Assembly: GCA_019316985.1 (NCBI GenBank)
Contig: CP079215.1
Location: forward strand, 620,001-684,000
Direction: 5' to 3'
Origin: Paraniabella defluvii
Lineage (GTDB): Bacteria; Bacteroidota; Bacteroidia; Chitinophagales; Chitinophagaceae
Length of the DNA: 64,000 nt
Shown: one piece after another, positions 1 to 9,804 of the stretch
Layout of the letters: every line of letters starts with the position of its first letter
Position numbering within the stretch: position 1 is the first letter of the stretch
Translations under genes and position numbers: made by a program
Notes under the pieces: model-generated
Databases searched by the model: none
The model's input: only the letters and a program-made list of their open reading frames with translations
Told to the model about the DNA's origin: nothing

Positions 1-853
1 GGTTACTTTGATAAGCGTTGGTAAGCTCCATAAAAAGGTTCTGGTAATTGAATTTCCAGATACGGGTATTGAGCCTTAAAAACAGGTTATTGTTTCCGAA
101 ATCACTTAAAAACAAGCTGCGTTGTCCGTTACCAATAAAATTTTTATCATAACCAAAAGTTATATCTACGTATTTGGTTGCGCCTACTGTGATGTATCCG
201 CGCGCATCAAAAAGTCCCGGCCACCAGCGGCTTTAAAATCTTTATAAAAACCAGCACCGGGCACCGCAGTGCGCTCCTTCATCCAGTCCTGCACATAGGT
301 GGGATAGCGCTCCTGGTTATCCGTAAGAGTTGTATAAAAACCTATTTTATTGGCAATACGCCCACGTATGGCAATTCCTGGTGTTGTAAAAAAGACGCTG
401 ATCATTACCATTTTCTTTCATAAAGCCAATGTTCAAAACCGGGTTAACGGTAAGGTCGAAGTCCTTACTATGCGTTTCATACAATCCTGCCGGGTATTGA
501 TAAAAAGTATTACCCACCAGCTTTTTACTCATGTATGCATCCCGCTCTTCTTCGGGTAACCATTCAATATTATTGGCCAACGCGCTTCTTAAATAATACT
601 TATCTACGTTGGTAAGTTTTGCATCCAGGGCAGAATCTACGTTCAGATAGTGCTTTATAGCAGGTACATAAAATTCCCGGCTATAAGGTTTGGTCTTACT
701 TAAATTCAGCAGGGGGTCTTTTTGAGCCTTAATCTCCAGCCGGTCCAGCAAGATTTCCTGTTTATCTCCCCTTGGCAAATAGGTAGATTGCGATGCAGCA
801 AAAAGTGGTAATAAAACAACTGCTAGCAAAGGCAGGTATTTCTTAAATTGCAT
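1..853 (-). CDS. Wzi/RemB-like outer-membrane protein, 3' end cut by window edge
   Basis: The protein begins with a signal peptide (MQFKKYLPLLAVVLLPLFAA, then SQ) and continues as a secreted protein with charged N-terminal helices and a C-terminal part rich in alternating aromatic strands (FGYDKNFIGNGQRSLFLSDF near 60-120). That motif is typical of the capsule-assembly Wzi / gliding-motility RemB type of outer-membrane barrel in Bacteroidetes. The reading frame breaks near 385 and near 200, and all three pieces read on in the minus strand to the window edge. The C-terminus is missing. Family assignment rests on the barrel motif only; gliding or capsule function is inference. Confidence 0.6.
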
Positions 854-1057
854 AGTTTATTGATAAGGTTAATTAAAGTATTTTTATTGATGACCCGGTG
901 GTATTGACTTCATCTGTTTCTGGTGCACTTTTAAAAAAGCGCTATCAACTATAGAACTTTTATACATCCGTCAGTTAAAGCTGAATGCAACTGTTGCCAT
1001 TAGCAGTATTACCTTTTAATGGTAACAAGTAAAACACCGGGCACAAAAACAAAAACC

Positions 1058-2417
1058 ATGCAAATATATCTTTTTAAAAACATTCAGGTAGTAAATGAGG
1101 GGAAAACCGAAACGAAGGACGTATTAATTAATAACGGACGCATTGAGAGGATTGATAACCAAATTGGTATAAATGCCAACGCTATTGAAATAAATGGCGA
1201 GGGCAAGCATCTCTTACCAGGTGCAATAGACGACCAGGTACATTTCAGGGAACCGGGCCTAACCCATAAAGCCAATATTTACACAGAAAGCAAAGCGGCG
1301 GTTGCCGGGGAGTAACCAGCTTTATGGAAATGCCCAATACCGTGCCGCCTGCATTCACGCTGGATTTGCTGGAAGATAAATATAATATTGCAGCCCAGAC
1401 CTCGTTAGCCAACTACTCCTTTTATATAGGCACCAGTAATATGAATGCCGACGACACTTTAGCTGCCAATAAATTCAAAGACCGTATATGTGGTATTAAA
1501 ATGTTTATGGGCAGCAGCACCGGCAATCTCCTGGTAGATAATCCGCTGGTGCTGAACAGAATCTTTGGCGAAAGTGAAATGCTGATAGCCACCCATTGCG
1601 AAGACGAAAAAATCATCAAAGCCAACCTGCAAAAAGCGTTGGATGAAAACCGGGAGCTAACTGCAGCAGACCACCCTGTTATCAGGAATGAAGAAGCCTG
1701 CTTTGAGTCATCGTTCTATGCTATTCAACTGGCCAAAAACACGATGCGAGGTTACACATTTTACATATCACTACCGAAAGAGAGTTGCAGCTGTTCACCA
1801 ATATGGTGCCCCTAAAAGACAAACGCATTACTGCAGAAGTTTGCGTGCACCACCTGCATTTTACAGCAGATGATTATGAACGCCAGGGTAACTTTATCAA
1901 GTGCAATCCTGCTATTAAAGCTTCCCATAATAAAGAGGCTTTATGGAAAGCTTTGCTGGATGACAGGCTGGATGTAGTTGCTACCGACCATGCCCCTCAT
2001 ACTCTCGAAGAAAAAAATGAACCTTATTTAAAAGCCCATGCCGGCCTGCCTTTAGTGCAGCACGCCTTGCCGCTAATGCTTTATTACAATAGCCTGGGTA
2101 AAATTTCACTCGAAAAAATTGTTGAAAAAATGAGCCATGCGGTGGCAGACTGCTTTTCTATCAAAGAAAGAGGCTATATAAGGGAAGGCTATTTTGCCGA
2201 CCTGGTAGTTGCGGATCTTAATGCTCCTTTTACCGTTAGCAAAGAAAATATTCTTTATAAATGTGGCTGGAGCCCTTTTGAGCAGGCAGGCGAAAACGGA
2301 ACCCCTTTTAATTTCCCGGCCAGCATTACGCATACTTTTGTAAACGGACATTTAGTTTATGGAAATGGCCGGTGGGATGAGTCTAAGAAAGGAGAGCGCT
2401 TACTATTTGAAAGATAA
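1058..2417 (+). CDS. pyrC: Dihydroorotase (class I), two frame breaks
   Basis: Catalyses cyclisation of carbamoyl aspartate to dihydroorotate in pyrimidine synthesis; cytoplasmic zinc amidohydrolase. The metal-binding signature DDQVHFREPGLTHK near residue 60, the central ATHCED segment and the C-terminal ATDHAPHT motif are present, and total length (about 453 codons) fits the Bacteroidetes enzyme. I start at the ATG at 1058 (MQIYLFKN), not at the upstream in-frame ATG at 1019, because family members begin there. The frame breaks near 1310, where a run of four G needs a fifth to read AGGVTSF, and again near 1750, where RLHILHITTE continues in another frame. Both look like single-base deletions. 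It stands alone, 78 bases before a MutS-related gene. Confidence 0.9.
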
Positions 2418-2495
2418 TTTCCGTTCTTATGTTTAAAGTTCAACATTAAAACGGGGTTTAACTGGTAAAAGAGCCTCAAACATCAAACAACTACC

Positions 2496-3812
2496 ATGCA
2501 GATAGACGATATTTCCTTTAATGACATTTCCATATTTCATACAGAAGAAAGTTATTCTATCTTCCATAAGCTGAACTTTACAAGAACAGAGGGCGGTAAA
2601 GAATGGCTAAGGCATTTTTTTCCAGCCCGTTTAACGATATCAGGAAAATTATCGGTACACAGAATATATTAAAAAAGCTGATTGAGCAGGTAGACCACTG
2701 GCCCCAGGAAATTTCAAACGGTACCGTGCTGGTAATGGTAAAATTTCTCGATTACGCGTTAGACACCATTGGCAACAACCCATCTGCAGTTGACGCCTTT
2801 ATGTATCGTTTGCTGCATAGCGCCGATTACTCGATGGCCAAATTTTCGATAAAACATTTTACTGATTTTTTCAGAGGATTAAAGAAAATTGAAACGATCC
2901 TGGCCCATGTAGACATGCCGGCAAATTTTAAAATTTATATTGACCGGATGGCTCACCTGCTGAACGTTGTGGAGCCTTTTAAACAAATGGCCGCCATTGA
3001 AGCAGACGAGGTTATCCTCAACATAAGAACCTGTACTTTGCAGCAAGTGTAAGAGGCAATTATAAATCTGCTGTACAGGAACTGATTGATATCTACAGCA
3101 GACTGGACGCATGGTACTCCATGGCCTTTGCCGTAAAAAAAATACGATCTCCATTTCCCTGAATTTATCGAGAGCGACAAACCCTTTATAGAGGCCAAAG
3201 GACTGTATCACCTGCTATTGCATAACCCGGTTCCCTATCATTTACAAATGAGCCCGGAGCATAATTTTCTTTTCCTCACCGGGGCTAATATGGCAGGCAA
3301 AAGCACTCTTATCAAATCGGTAGGCGCCTCTGTTTTTTTGGCGCATATAGGCATGGGGGTGCCCGCTTCAGGCATGCGGCTAACTATGTTTGACGGGCTG
3401 ATCAGCAATATTAACGTGGTGGACAATATTGCCAAAGGCGAAAGCTTTTTCTTTAACGAGGTGCAGCGTATTAAAAACACGGTGCTAAAAATCAGCGACG
3501 GAAGAAATGGCTGGTATTAATTGATGAATTGTTTAAAGGCACTAACGTTGAAGACGCGATGCGGTGCTCCTGGCAGTTATTAAGGGCTTGATCAAAGTAC
3601 AAACCTCCTTGTTTATCCTTTCTACACACCTGTACGAAATAGGCGACGAACTACAGGGTTTACCCACCATTGCATTCCGTCATTTTGAAACCACGGTAAC
3701 TGAAGATGCCCTTTCCTTCAGCTACCAGCTAAAAGAAGGCATTAGTAAAGACCGGCTGGGGTACCTTATTCTTAAAAGGGAAAAAGTAGTAGACCTGCTT
3801 GAAAAGCTGTAG
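2496..3812 (+). CDS. MutS-related DNA-binding ATPase, several frame breaks
   Basis: A protein with the MutS-type ABC ATPase but a short N-terminal part, as in the Bacteroidetes MutS-related family rather than true MutS. Walker A is TGANMAGKST near 3280, followed by a Walker B region (LIDELFKGT near 3520) and the usual helical C-terminus. The start at 2496 (MQIDDISFND) is the first Met in the open frame. Frame breaks occur near 2620 (seven T where eight restore HFFSSPF), near 3050, near 3150, near 3510 and near 3570. About 440 codons. Predicted to act on branched or mismatched DNA, but the substrate is not known. It converges with the next gene, the two stops being adjacent. Confidence 0.75.
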
Positions 3813-4885
3813 TTATTGGCCGTTATAGGCGGTAACCAGCAAATGGGTCATTTCATTAATACTGGCGTAAGAGGCATCCTGGGTTAACGTATAAAAATTG
3901 GTTTTCATTATTTCTCTTAGCCGCAAATAGGTTGCGTCGGTTAAAGGGCTGCCGGGACTCCGTTCCTTCAGTGCCCGTATTAAACCATGGGCTTTGGACA
4001 AATAGTGCAATTTCGCGACCGGGTCGCTAATTTGTTTCACACTGTCCAAAGCAAACAAGGCCGATTGCGCTAAAGTAAGCTCGGTATACCCTCTTATAAC
4101 AGCTATGGAACTGGCATTAACACGGCCATCACCGGCAATAGCAGCTGCCTTTGCACGCCTGAATTCTTCATATATTTTTACCCCGGCGTTCAGATTTTTA
4201 ACTCCGGCAAAAAGTGCAGCGATACCTAATGGCCTGTTACTTCTGGGAGATCCTGAGTAATAATCCAGCTCGGGGTCGTAACTGACAGGAAAGCCCATAT
4301 AATTATATGCAAGATCCCAGCCCAGGGTAACGTTTTGACCAGGCCCTACCAGGTTACTGAAAGCATTTCGCATAAAATTGGAGCCCAACATACTATAATA
4401 CCACACTTCCTGTACCTCCATGCCATTTTCATTAAAAAGGCGTTTCCTTGCCACCGGTATAGTTTGTGTGCCAACGCCGGCAGTTCCGTTACCGGCCGTT
4501 ACTCCATAAAACCGGCTGAGAACCGCCACCGAATCGGCCAGGCTTTTCAGCGAATCTGCATCACCGGTGTTAGTCAGGTTAACCCTGATCATATTATTCA
4601 GCATTGTTTCCGAATAAACAAAATCGGGTACCATCGTCGCCGTAAACTGCCTGCCGCGGTTAAGCCACAGGAATCTACAATTGCTGTGTCTATACGCGCG
4701 TTCACCGAACCGGAAAGATAGTTATACAATCCATGCACCATAATAACGCGTGCCAGCGCAGAAGAATCATTATTCTCCTGGTTAAATACGGGCGGTACCG
4801 AATAAGCTGGTAAGAATGGCTTATTTTTTACACAGGCGGCAAAAAGCAGGGCAATAACAACAAACAGTTTAAAATGCAACTTCAT
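3813..4885 (-). CDS. Secreted lipoprotein of unknown function, one frame break
   Basis: Starts MKLHFKLFVVIALLFAAC, a lipoprotein signal with Cys at about 18; an in-frame ATG three codons upstream is an alternative start. The first part (4885 to about 4640) and the long second part (from about 4640 down) join if one base is restored near 4640, giving a protein of about 357 residues. The second half is largely helical with Tyr/Asn-rich stretches, superficially like TPR/SusD-type substrate-binding lipoproteins, but no SusC partner is next to it and I recognise no motif. The stop codon sits directly against the stop of the MutS-related gene. Function unknown. Confidence 0.6.
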
Positions 4886-4942
4886 TGGGTTCACTTTGGA
4901 AAACGGAGATGTTCAAAATTAATACTTAATAGAATTATCGGA

Positions 4943-5593
4943 TCATTTACCCTGAAGCGCCGTAAACTCTTTGTTTAACTCATGAATAAATGACAGCAGC
5001 TCTTCTCTCCCATCGCCACGGGTGGCCGAAGTAACAAAATAAGAAGGTAAATCGGACCAGGTGTCTTTTAAAGTTTCGATAAATTTCTGCACATTGTTAA
5101 CTGTTGCCCCGGGCTTGTTTTTATCCGCTTTGGTAAATACAATTGCGAAAGGCACCTGCCATTCTCCCAGCTGATTTACAAATTCAAGGTCAATTTTCTG
5201 AGGTTCGTGGCGACTATCGATTAAAACAAACAGGTTACCAAGATTGGCGCGCTTTAATATATAATCTTCTATCATGGAAGTCCAGCTTTTGCGCTGCTTT
5301 TGCGATACTTTTGCATAGCCATATCCCGGCAGATCTACCAGGTACCAGCTCTTTCCTATTTTAGCCTTCACATTACCTTTAGCCACATCGTTGATAATAA
5401 AATGATTGATCAGTTGTGTTTTGCCGGGCGCTGCCGAAGTTTTGGCAAGGCCTTTCATATTACACAACATATTGATCAAAGAAGACTTGCCTACATTACT
5501 TCTCCCGATAAAAGCATACTCTGCCTTATCAGCCGGAGGACATTGTGTATAGTTGGCGCTGCTTTTAATATAAGAAGCTGAAATAATCTGCAT
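4943..5593 (-). CDS. engB: Ribosome-biogenesis GTPase EngB (YsxC/YihA)
   Basis: Intact 216-residue GTPase of the EngB family, needed for assembly of the large ribosomal subunit. G1 is GRSNVGKSS at 30-38, G3 DLPGYG at 87-92, G4 TKAD at 154-157 and G5 TSA at about 187. The length matches the family. A TAnnTTTG promoter element lies only seven bases upstream of the ATG, so the transcript is probably leaderless or nearly so. This is one of the few long genes in the window without a frame break. Confidence 0.95.
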   Translation of the reverse strand: MQIISASYIKSSANYTQCPPADKAEYAFIGRSNVGKSSLINMLCNMKGLAKTSAAPGKTQLINHFIINDVAKGNVKAKIGKSWYLVDLPGYGYAKVSQKQRKSWTSMIEDYILKRANLGNLFVLIDSRHEPQKIDLEFVNQLGEWQVPFAIVFTKADKNKPGATVNNVQKFIETLKDTWSDLPSYFVTSATRGDGREELLSFIHELNKEFTALQGK

Positions 5594-5600
5594 ATAAATG

Positions 5601-5608
5601 CAAATGTA
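5601..5608 (-). promoter_or_regulatory. TAnnTTTG -7 promoter element of engB
   Basis: On the minus strand the sequence is TACATTTG, a perfect match to the Bacteroidetes -7 consensus TAnnTTTG. It ends seven bases before the engB ATG, which leaves almost no 5' untranslated region. Confidence 0.6.
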
Positions 5609-5754
5609 GAATATAGCAGATGAAATTAAGAATAATCAGCAACGAGTAATCAGTAATGAATAATTGATGTAGCTATCGACGACCGTGCATGCCTCCAGTG
5701 AGGCCGTATCAAATAGTTAAAGTGATGGTCTTAGTTTTAAATGAAAGGGTATTT

Positions 5755-6746
5755 CTATTTTTTTCGTTCGCCCTCCAAAATCAACGAAGCAGCCTGCCGG
5801 CCCATCTCCTCAAAATCGGTAGAGAACGTTGTAATGCCCTGTAATATCAGCTTCTTCAATGGTGTTTCATTGTAACTGATAACGCCTATATCTTTACCTA
5901 TCTTCAGTTTAGAGTCTTTTATTTTTTCGATCAGCGTTACCAGGTCGTCTTCCATCAGGCTGATATAGGCAGTGCCTTTTTCTACATCTTCTTTCGCGAT
6001 ATCATTGACCACTGCGGCCGAAAATGCATATTCATGGCAAAATCTCTTAAAGCCTTTTGTGATCTCATCAGGGAAATAAGTATAAGAGGGCACAATAATT
6101 TTCAGTGTTTCATATTTTTGAGACTGCCTACAGCATCTTCAAGCGCTCCGTAAATATCGCTTTCAAAATTTTCATATACCGCGCTGAAGTCACCGCTTAC
6201 TCCAGGCACCAGCTTATCCAGGAGAATGAGCTTTTCTTTCGGGATCGTATTTAAGATTTCATAAGCATTTTCACCGCTTTCCAGGAAATGGGCAATAATT
6301 ACGAAATGTGAATAATGTCTTCCGGCGTTCGTTAAAAGCCGCTTGAAAAAATTAAAATCGTTATTGTAAATATAAAAGTCGATAACGGCATTATCTCCCA
6401 GGGTTTTGACAAAAGAGTCATAGATGATTTTTTTGTGGGAACTGAGCTTATTGAATAGCAAAAACACTTTAATGTCGTTTTTAACATTGGTGGTTTTTAC
6501 ATAATACCCCTTGCCGGGTACCGATCCCAGCACACCCAGCTTTTTGAGATATTTATATGATTTTTCCGCAGTATCTCTTGAAATATCAAATTCAAAGCTC
6601 ATTTCGTTAATAGAGGGCATTACTTCATCATGCTTGATTTTGCCCAACGCAATAGCTTTAATAACAGATTGTGCAAGTTGCAGGTACTTAGGGGTGGAAG
6701 AAAGTTCGTCCAGTTCTATATTATTAAAAAAATCCTTCATCGGCAA
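5755..6746 (-). CDS. GntR-family regulator with periplasmic-binding-like sensor, one frame break
   Basis: N-terminal winged helix of the GntR type (residues about 15-85, with PSINEMSFEFDISRDTAEKS as recognition region and GKGYYV at the wing), followed by a LacI/periplasmic-binding-protein-like ligand domain (about 90-330). This architecture is common in Bacteroidetes regulators of sugar genes. The frame breaks near 6105 in an A run: one more A gives SLKKYETLKIIVPSY and joins both halves. The C-terminus (TFSTDFEEMGRQAASLI) is typical of LacI-type sensors. A short Met-Pro-Met start allows ATG at 6746 or 6740. Ligand and target genes cannot be told; it is divergent from the menG gene. Confidence 0.8.
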
Positions 6747-6888
6747 CCAAAATTACGCTACTAAGATATCATAAAGGCCTCGGCTATACGCATTTCCGCT
6801 AAAAAAATTACGATGTAGCCAGGTTAAACTCTCATGAATTTAAATTTTCACCGCAGGGTAAAGATTCCCAGTTTAGGCTACCAACGCT

Positions 6889-6896
6889 TATCTTTG
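6889..6896 (+). promoter_or_regulatory. TAnnTTTG -7 promoter element of menG/ubiE
   Basis: TATCTTTG matches the Bacteroidetes -7 consensus. The ATG follows after five bases, so the transcript is likely leaderless. Confidence 0.55.
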
Positions 6897-6901
6897 CGCC
6901 C

Positions 6902-7642
6902 ATGCCGGCACAACCCCACGATCACATTATACCGTTCAGCGAATCTGACAAGACAAAAAAGAGCAGGTTGCAGAAATGTTTGACAAAATAGCAGGGAAAT
7001 ACGATTTCATGAATCGTTTTTGTCTGCCCGTACAGATGTAAGCTGGCGTAAAAAAGCCATTAATTCGTTGGGGAAAAAGCAGCCTCAATATATACTGGAT
7101 ATTGCTACGGGCACCGGGGATATGGCTATCAGGGCTGCCAAAATGTTGCACCCCAAACAGGTAGTAGGCGTGGATATTTCTACGCAGATGCTGGCAGAAG
7201 GCCGTAAAAAATAGAAAAGCTGGGGTTAACCAACCAGATACAACTGGAAAAGGGAGACTCTGAAAATCTTCATTTTAACGATAACAGCTTCGATGCAACC
7301 ATGGCAGCTTTTGGCGTTCGCAATTTTGAAAATCTTGAAAAAGGACTTTCTGAAATGCACCGGGTTTTAAAGCCGGGAGGACAGTTATGTATTATTGAAT
7401 TTTCGAGACCACGCCCGGCTTTTATCAATAATCTCTACCAGTTTTATATGAGCCTGGTAGCCCCTCAGATTGCCAAAGCTTTTAAACAAGACAAAAAGGC
7501 TTACCAATACCTGAATAAATCGGCTAAAGCTTTTCCTGAAAGAAAAGATTTTACAGCAATACTGGACAAAGTAGGCTTTAAGAATACGAATTATAAAGCG
7601 CTCACCTTTGGCATGTGCTGTATATACTCAGCTACCAAATAA
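6902..7642 (+). CDS. ubiE: Demethylmenaquinone methyltransferase MenG/UbiE, three frame breaks
   Basis: SAM-dependent methyltransferase for the last step of menaquinone synthesis. SAM motif I DIATGTGDMA and the later KPGGQLCIIEFSRP segment are clear, as is the family N-terminus MFDKIAGKYDFMN. Length is about 247 codons, as expected. I start at ATG 6902 (MPAQPHDHI), directly behind a -7 element. The frame breaks near 6958 (A run), near 7020 (TTTT needs one more T to give NRFLSAR) and near 7210 (AAAAAA needs one more A to give RKKIEKLGL). All three are homopolymers. The next gene starts ten bases after the stop. Confidence 0.9.
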
Positions 7643-7647
7643 CTTTG
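7640..7647 (+). promoter_or_regulatory. TAnnTTTG -7 promoter element of the BtuF-like gene
   Basis: TAACTTTG overlaps the stop codon of the menG gene and ends four bases before the next ATG at 7652. It matches the -7 consensus and again implies a leaderless transcript. Confidence 0.45.
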
Positions 7648-7651
7648 CGCC

Positions 7652-8383
7652 ATGCGCATTGTGTCTCTTGTTCCTTCTATCACCGAGCTTTTACATTATT
7701 TGGGCCTGCAGGATGAAACCGTAGGCATCACTAAATTTTGTGTTCATCCCCAACTGTGGCATCGCACTAAAACCAGGGTAGGAGGCACAAAGAATGTACA
7801 TGCCGATACGGTTAAAGCGCTTCATCCAACATTGATCATTGCCAGTAAGGAAGAAAATGTTAAAGAGCAGGTGGAACTTCTATCTACGTTCAGCGAAATA
7901 TTGCTTACTGACGTCAGCAGTTTTGAAGATGCCCTGCAAATGATTGATACCGTTGGTGCCTTTACCGGAAAAACAAGTTCAGCGCAAGCGCTTATTGCTT
8001 TAATAAAGCACCGGTTCGATCAACAGGATCAATATGAGTTGTCAACAGCAGCTTACCTAATCTGGAAAGATCCGTGGATGACTGTCGGAGGCGACACATT
8101 TATCCATTCTATGATGCAAAAGGCGGGCCTCAGGAATATAGCAGCTAACCAAACCCGTTATCCTGAAATAACGATACAACAATTACAGGAAATGCGGCCA
8201 CAATATGTATTGCTTTCCAGCGAACCCTACCCTTTTAAAGACCAGGATGTAACTACGTTACAAGAGCAGCTTGCTTCTTCTAAAGTAATACCCGTAGATG
8301 GAGAGATCTTTAGCTGGTATGGCAGCCGTATGTTACAGGCAGCCGGTTATTTCAGAACTTTACGCAGTACCATAGAGCCTTGA
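7652..8383 (+). CDS. BtuF/TroA-like ABC-type substrate-binding protein without signal peptide
   Basis: Intact 243-residue protein with the bilobal TroA/BtuF fold: the opening SLVPSITELLHYLGL segment, VGGTKN near 48, a long connecting helix, and the C-terminal SWYGSRMLQAAGY. The family binds cobalamin or related corrinoids and metals. No signal peptide is present, so this may act in the cytoplasm; many Bacteroidetes have such short unexported members. No ABC permease or ATPase is nearby. Substrate not determined. Confidence 0.75.
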   Translation: MRIVSLVPSITELLHYLGLQDETVGITKFCVHPQLWHRTKTRVGGTKNVHADTVKALHPTLIIASKEENVKEQVELLSTFSEILLTDVSSFEDALQMIDTVGAFTGKTSSAQALIALIKHRFDQQDQYELSTAAYLIWKDPWMTVGGDTFIHSMMQKAGLRNIAANQTRYPEITIQQLQEMRPQYVLLSSEPYPFKDQDVTTLQEQLASSKVIPVDGEIFSWYGSRMLQAAGYFRTLRSTIEP

Positions 8384-8398
8384 GCGACTACTGCACCC

Positions 8399-9513
8399 CT
8401 ACTTTCTATCTCTTACACATCTGAAACCGGTATGCTCCAATCCAGTATCAGGACTGCTTTTCATACGGCGGGCTACCCGGTAGCCACTGCAATAAGAATC
8501 GTTACATAAAAAGCTGCCACCCCGCAAACTGCGCTTGGCATTATAGGGCTCCTGCGGATCATAGGATTTATCAGGCCCCTGCGGGTTCACCGTTAATTTG
8601 CCTTCCAGCTGCTGGTAATAATCATGATGATACCAATCACTGCACCATTCCCAAACATTACCCGCCATATCGTACAATCCATAACCATTAGCAGCAAAAG
8701 ACTTAACAGGCGCTGCGGTTATATAGCCATCTTTTTTTTCATTCAGGTAGGGAAATTTGCCCTCCCAGCTGTTAGCTTTGGGTGCTCCTGGCTTATATGT
8801 TCGTTTCCCCAGGGATAGATATTATTAATTAAGCCGCCTCTTGCCGCAAATTCCCACTCTGCTTCAGTGGGAAGCCTTTTACCGGCCCACTTGCAATAGG
8901 CCTGTGCATCGTCCCAGCTTACATGCACTACCGGATAATTTTCTTTCCCTTCAATACTACTGCCTGGTCCCTGAGGGTGTCTCCAGCCGGCCCCTTTTAC
9001 CCAACTCCACCACTGGTTGTAATTGTTTAAATCAACCGGCCCGCCCGACTGGTGAAATACGAGCGATGCGGCAACCAATACACTGTCAGGCGGCCGCGGG
9101 GTGCCGGGTGGTAAAGTAGCTTTTATCTCTTCCCAATCCGGCTTACGTTCCGCTGTGGTTACATAGCCGGTGGCATCTATAAATTTTTTAAACTGCGCGT
9201 TGGTCACTTCGGTTACGTCCATATAAAAAGCATCCACCTGTACCTTGTGCTTGGGATATTCATCTTCACTTGCCTGGCTATTGTCACCGCCCATATCAAA
9301 TACTCCTCCCGGTATCAGTACCATCCCCGTCAGCGAGGTATCGCCTCCAAAACTAACACCTGAAGAATCTGAAGTACCGAAGCGGGCAGGCGTTTTCATA
9401 CAGGAGTGAGCAGCATCTTTTGAAGCCTCCTGCTGTTTTTTATCATTATTACCGCAGGCTGCCAGCAAATACATTATTCCTGCCAGGCCAATAGTTTTCT
9501 TTAAAAAGCTCAT
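8399..9513 (-). CDS. Formylglycine-generating-enzyme (SUMF1-type) lipoprotein, one frame break
   Basis: N-terminal lipoprotein signal (LLAAC, Cys about 20), then a complete FGE-sulfatase domain: [71 protein letters not shown]. Near the C-terminus [10 protein letters not shown] and GFRC match the human FGE region that holds the two active-site cysteines spaced by four residues. Unlike GldJ/GldK-type paralogues, this member therefore keeps the catalytic Cys pair and may convert sulfatase Cys to formylglycine, on the outer side of a membrane. The frame breaks near 8745. No sulfatase gene is adjacent. It converges with the BtuF-like gene. Confidence 0.85.
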
Positions 9514-9580
9514 CCGATAAAAATACTGGTTTTATTAAAAAGCAATGCAAGTTTCCGTTTTATCTGCGAATAAACAAATA

Positions 9581-9605
9581 TTAGTCTATTATTTTTGTAG
9601 ACTAA
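9581..9605. promoter_or_regulatory. Palindromic operator upstream of the poly-Cys leader and cys genes
   Basis: TTAGTCTA and TAGACTAA, perfect 8-base arms separated by nine bases. The spacer carries TTTG (9594-9597), which stands 18 bases before the -7 element and so is a fitting -33 box. A protein bound here would cover the promoter. The same arms occur at 11915-11940 before the encapsulin gene. The size and placement suit a dimeric Rrf2-type (CymR/IscR-like) repressor, but no such regulator is in the window, so that is inference. Confidence 0.7.
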
Positions 9606-9615
9606 ATATAACTTC

Positions 9616-9623
9616 TATATTTG
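9616..9623 (+). promoter_or_regulatory. TAnnTTTG -7 promoter element before the poly-Cys leader
   Basis: TATATTTG is a perfect -7 consensus with a -33 TTTG 18 bases upstream. It ends four bases before the ATG of the leader peptide at 9628, so transcription probably begins at or next to that ATG. Confidence 0.65.
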
Positions 9624-9627
9624 CATT

Positions 9628-9681
9628 ATGTATATTTTGCCGGCATTTAAATCTACCTATTGTTGTTGTTGCCGCTGTTAG
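9628..9681 (+). CDS. Poly-cysteine leader peptide, 17 codons, probably leaderless
   Basis: Reads MYILPAFKSTYCCCCRC and stop. Five of the last six codons are Cys (TGT TGT TGT TGC, then CGC, then TGT). It sits directly behind a promoter and upstream of an unknown small gene, cysM and cysE. Short open frames with runs of the regulated amino acid are the hallmark of ribosome-mediated attenuation. Leaderless poly-cysteine leaders controlling sulfur genes are known from mycobacteria; I know of none described in Bacteroidetes. An imperfect stem (9696-9720) begins 14 bases after the stop. The caution is that the Cys run is also a TTG-repeat tract, and that the window has frequent indel errors. Confidence 0.55.
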   Translation: MYILPAFKSTYCCCCRC

Positions 9682-9695
9682 ACGTTTGTCCGGCA

Positions 9696-9720
9696 GCTAT
9701 TGCGTTTACAGCGTTATAGC
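9696..9720 (+). promoter_or_regulatory. Imperfect stem-loop after the poly-Cys leader
   Basis: GCTATTGCG and CGTTATAGC can pair (five pairs, one mismatch, one G-U, two pairs) around a seven-base loop. It begins 14 bases past the leader stop codon, where a ribosome stalled on the Cys codons would influence folding. There is no U-run, so if it works in attenuation it would have to be by Rho or by controlling translation of the next gene. Confidence 0.3.
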
Positions 9721-9804
9721 AAAATATCATTTCGAAAAATAACCCGCTACGTTTTAATTACCTGTAATCAATTCCATCACGGCTACCAGCCATTAAAACC
9801 TTTT

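Noticed and set aside
9661-9678. The Cys run as a mere TTG microsatellite
   Set aside because: Not fully excluded, but the run is read in the Cys frame from a promoter-linked ATG, ends with the non-repeat codons TGC CGC TGT and a stop, and precedes cysteine genes. Kept as a finding with moderate confidence.
9545-9742. 65-codon plus-strand frame across the operator and promoter
   Set aside because: It starts upstream of the promoter, passes through the palindrome and -7 element, and resembles no protein. The 17-codon leader in another frame fits the promoter better.
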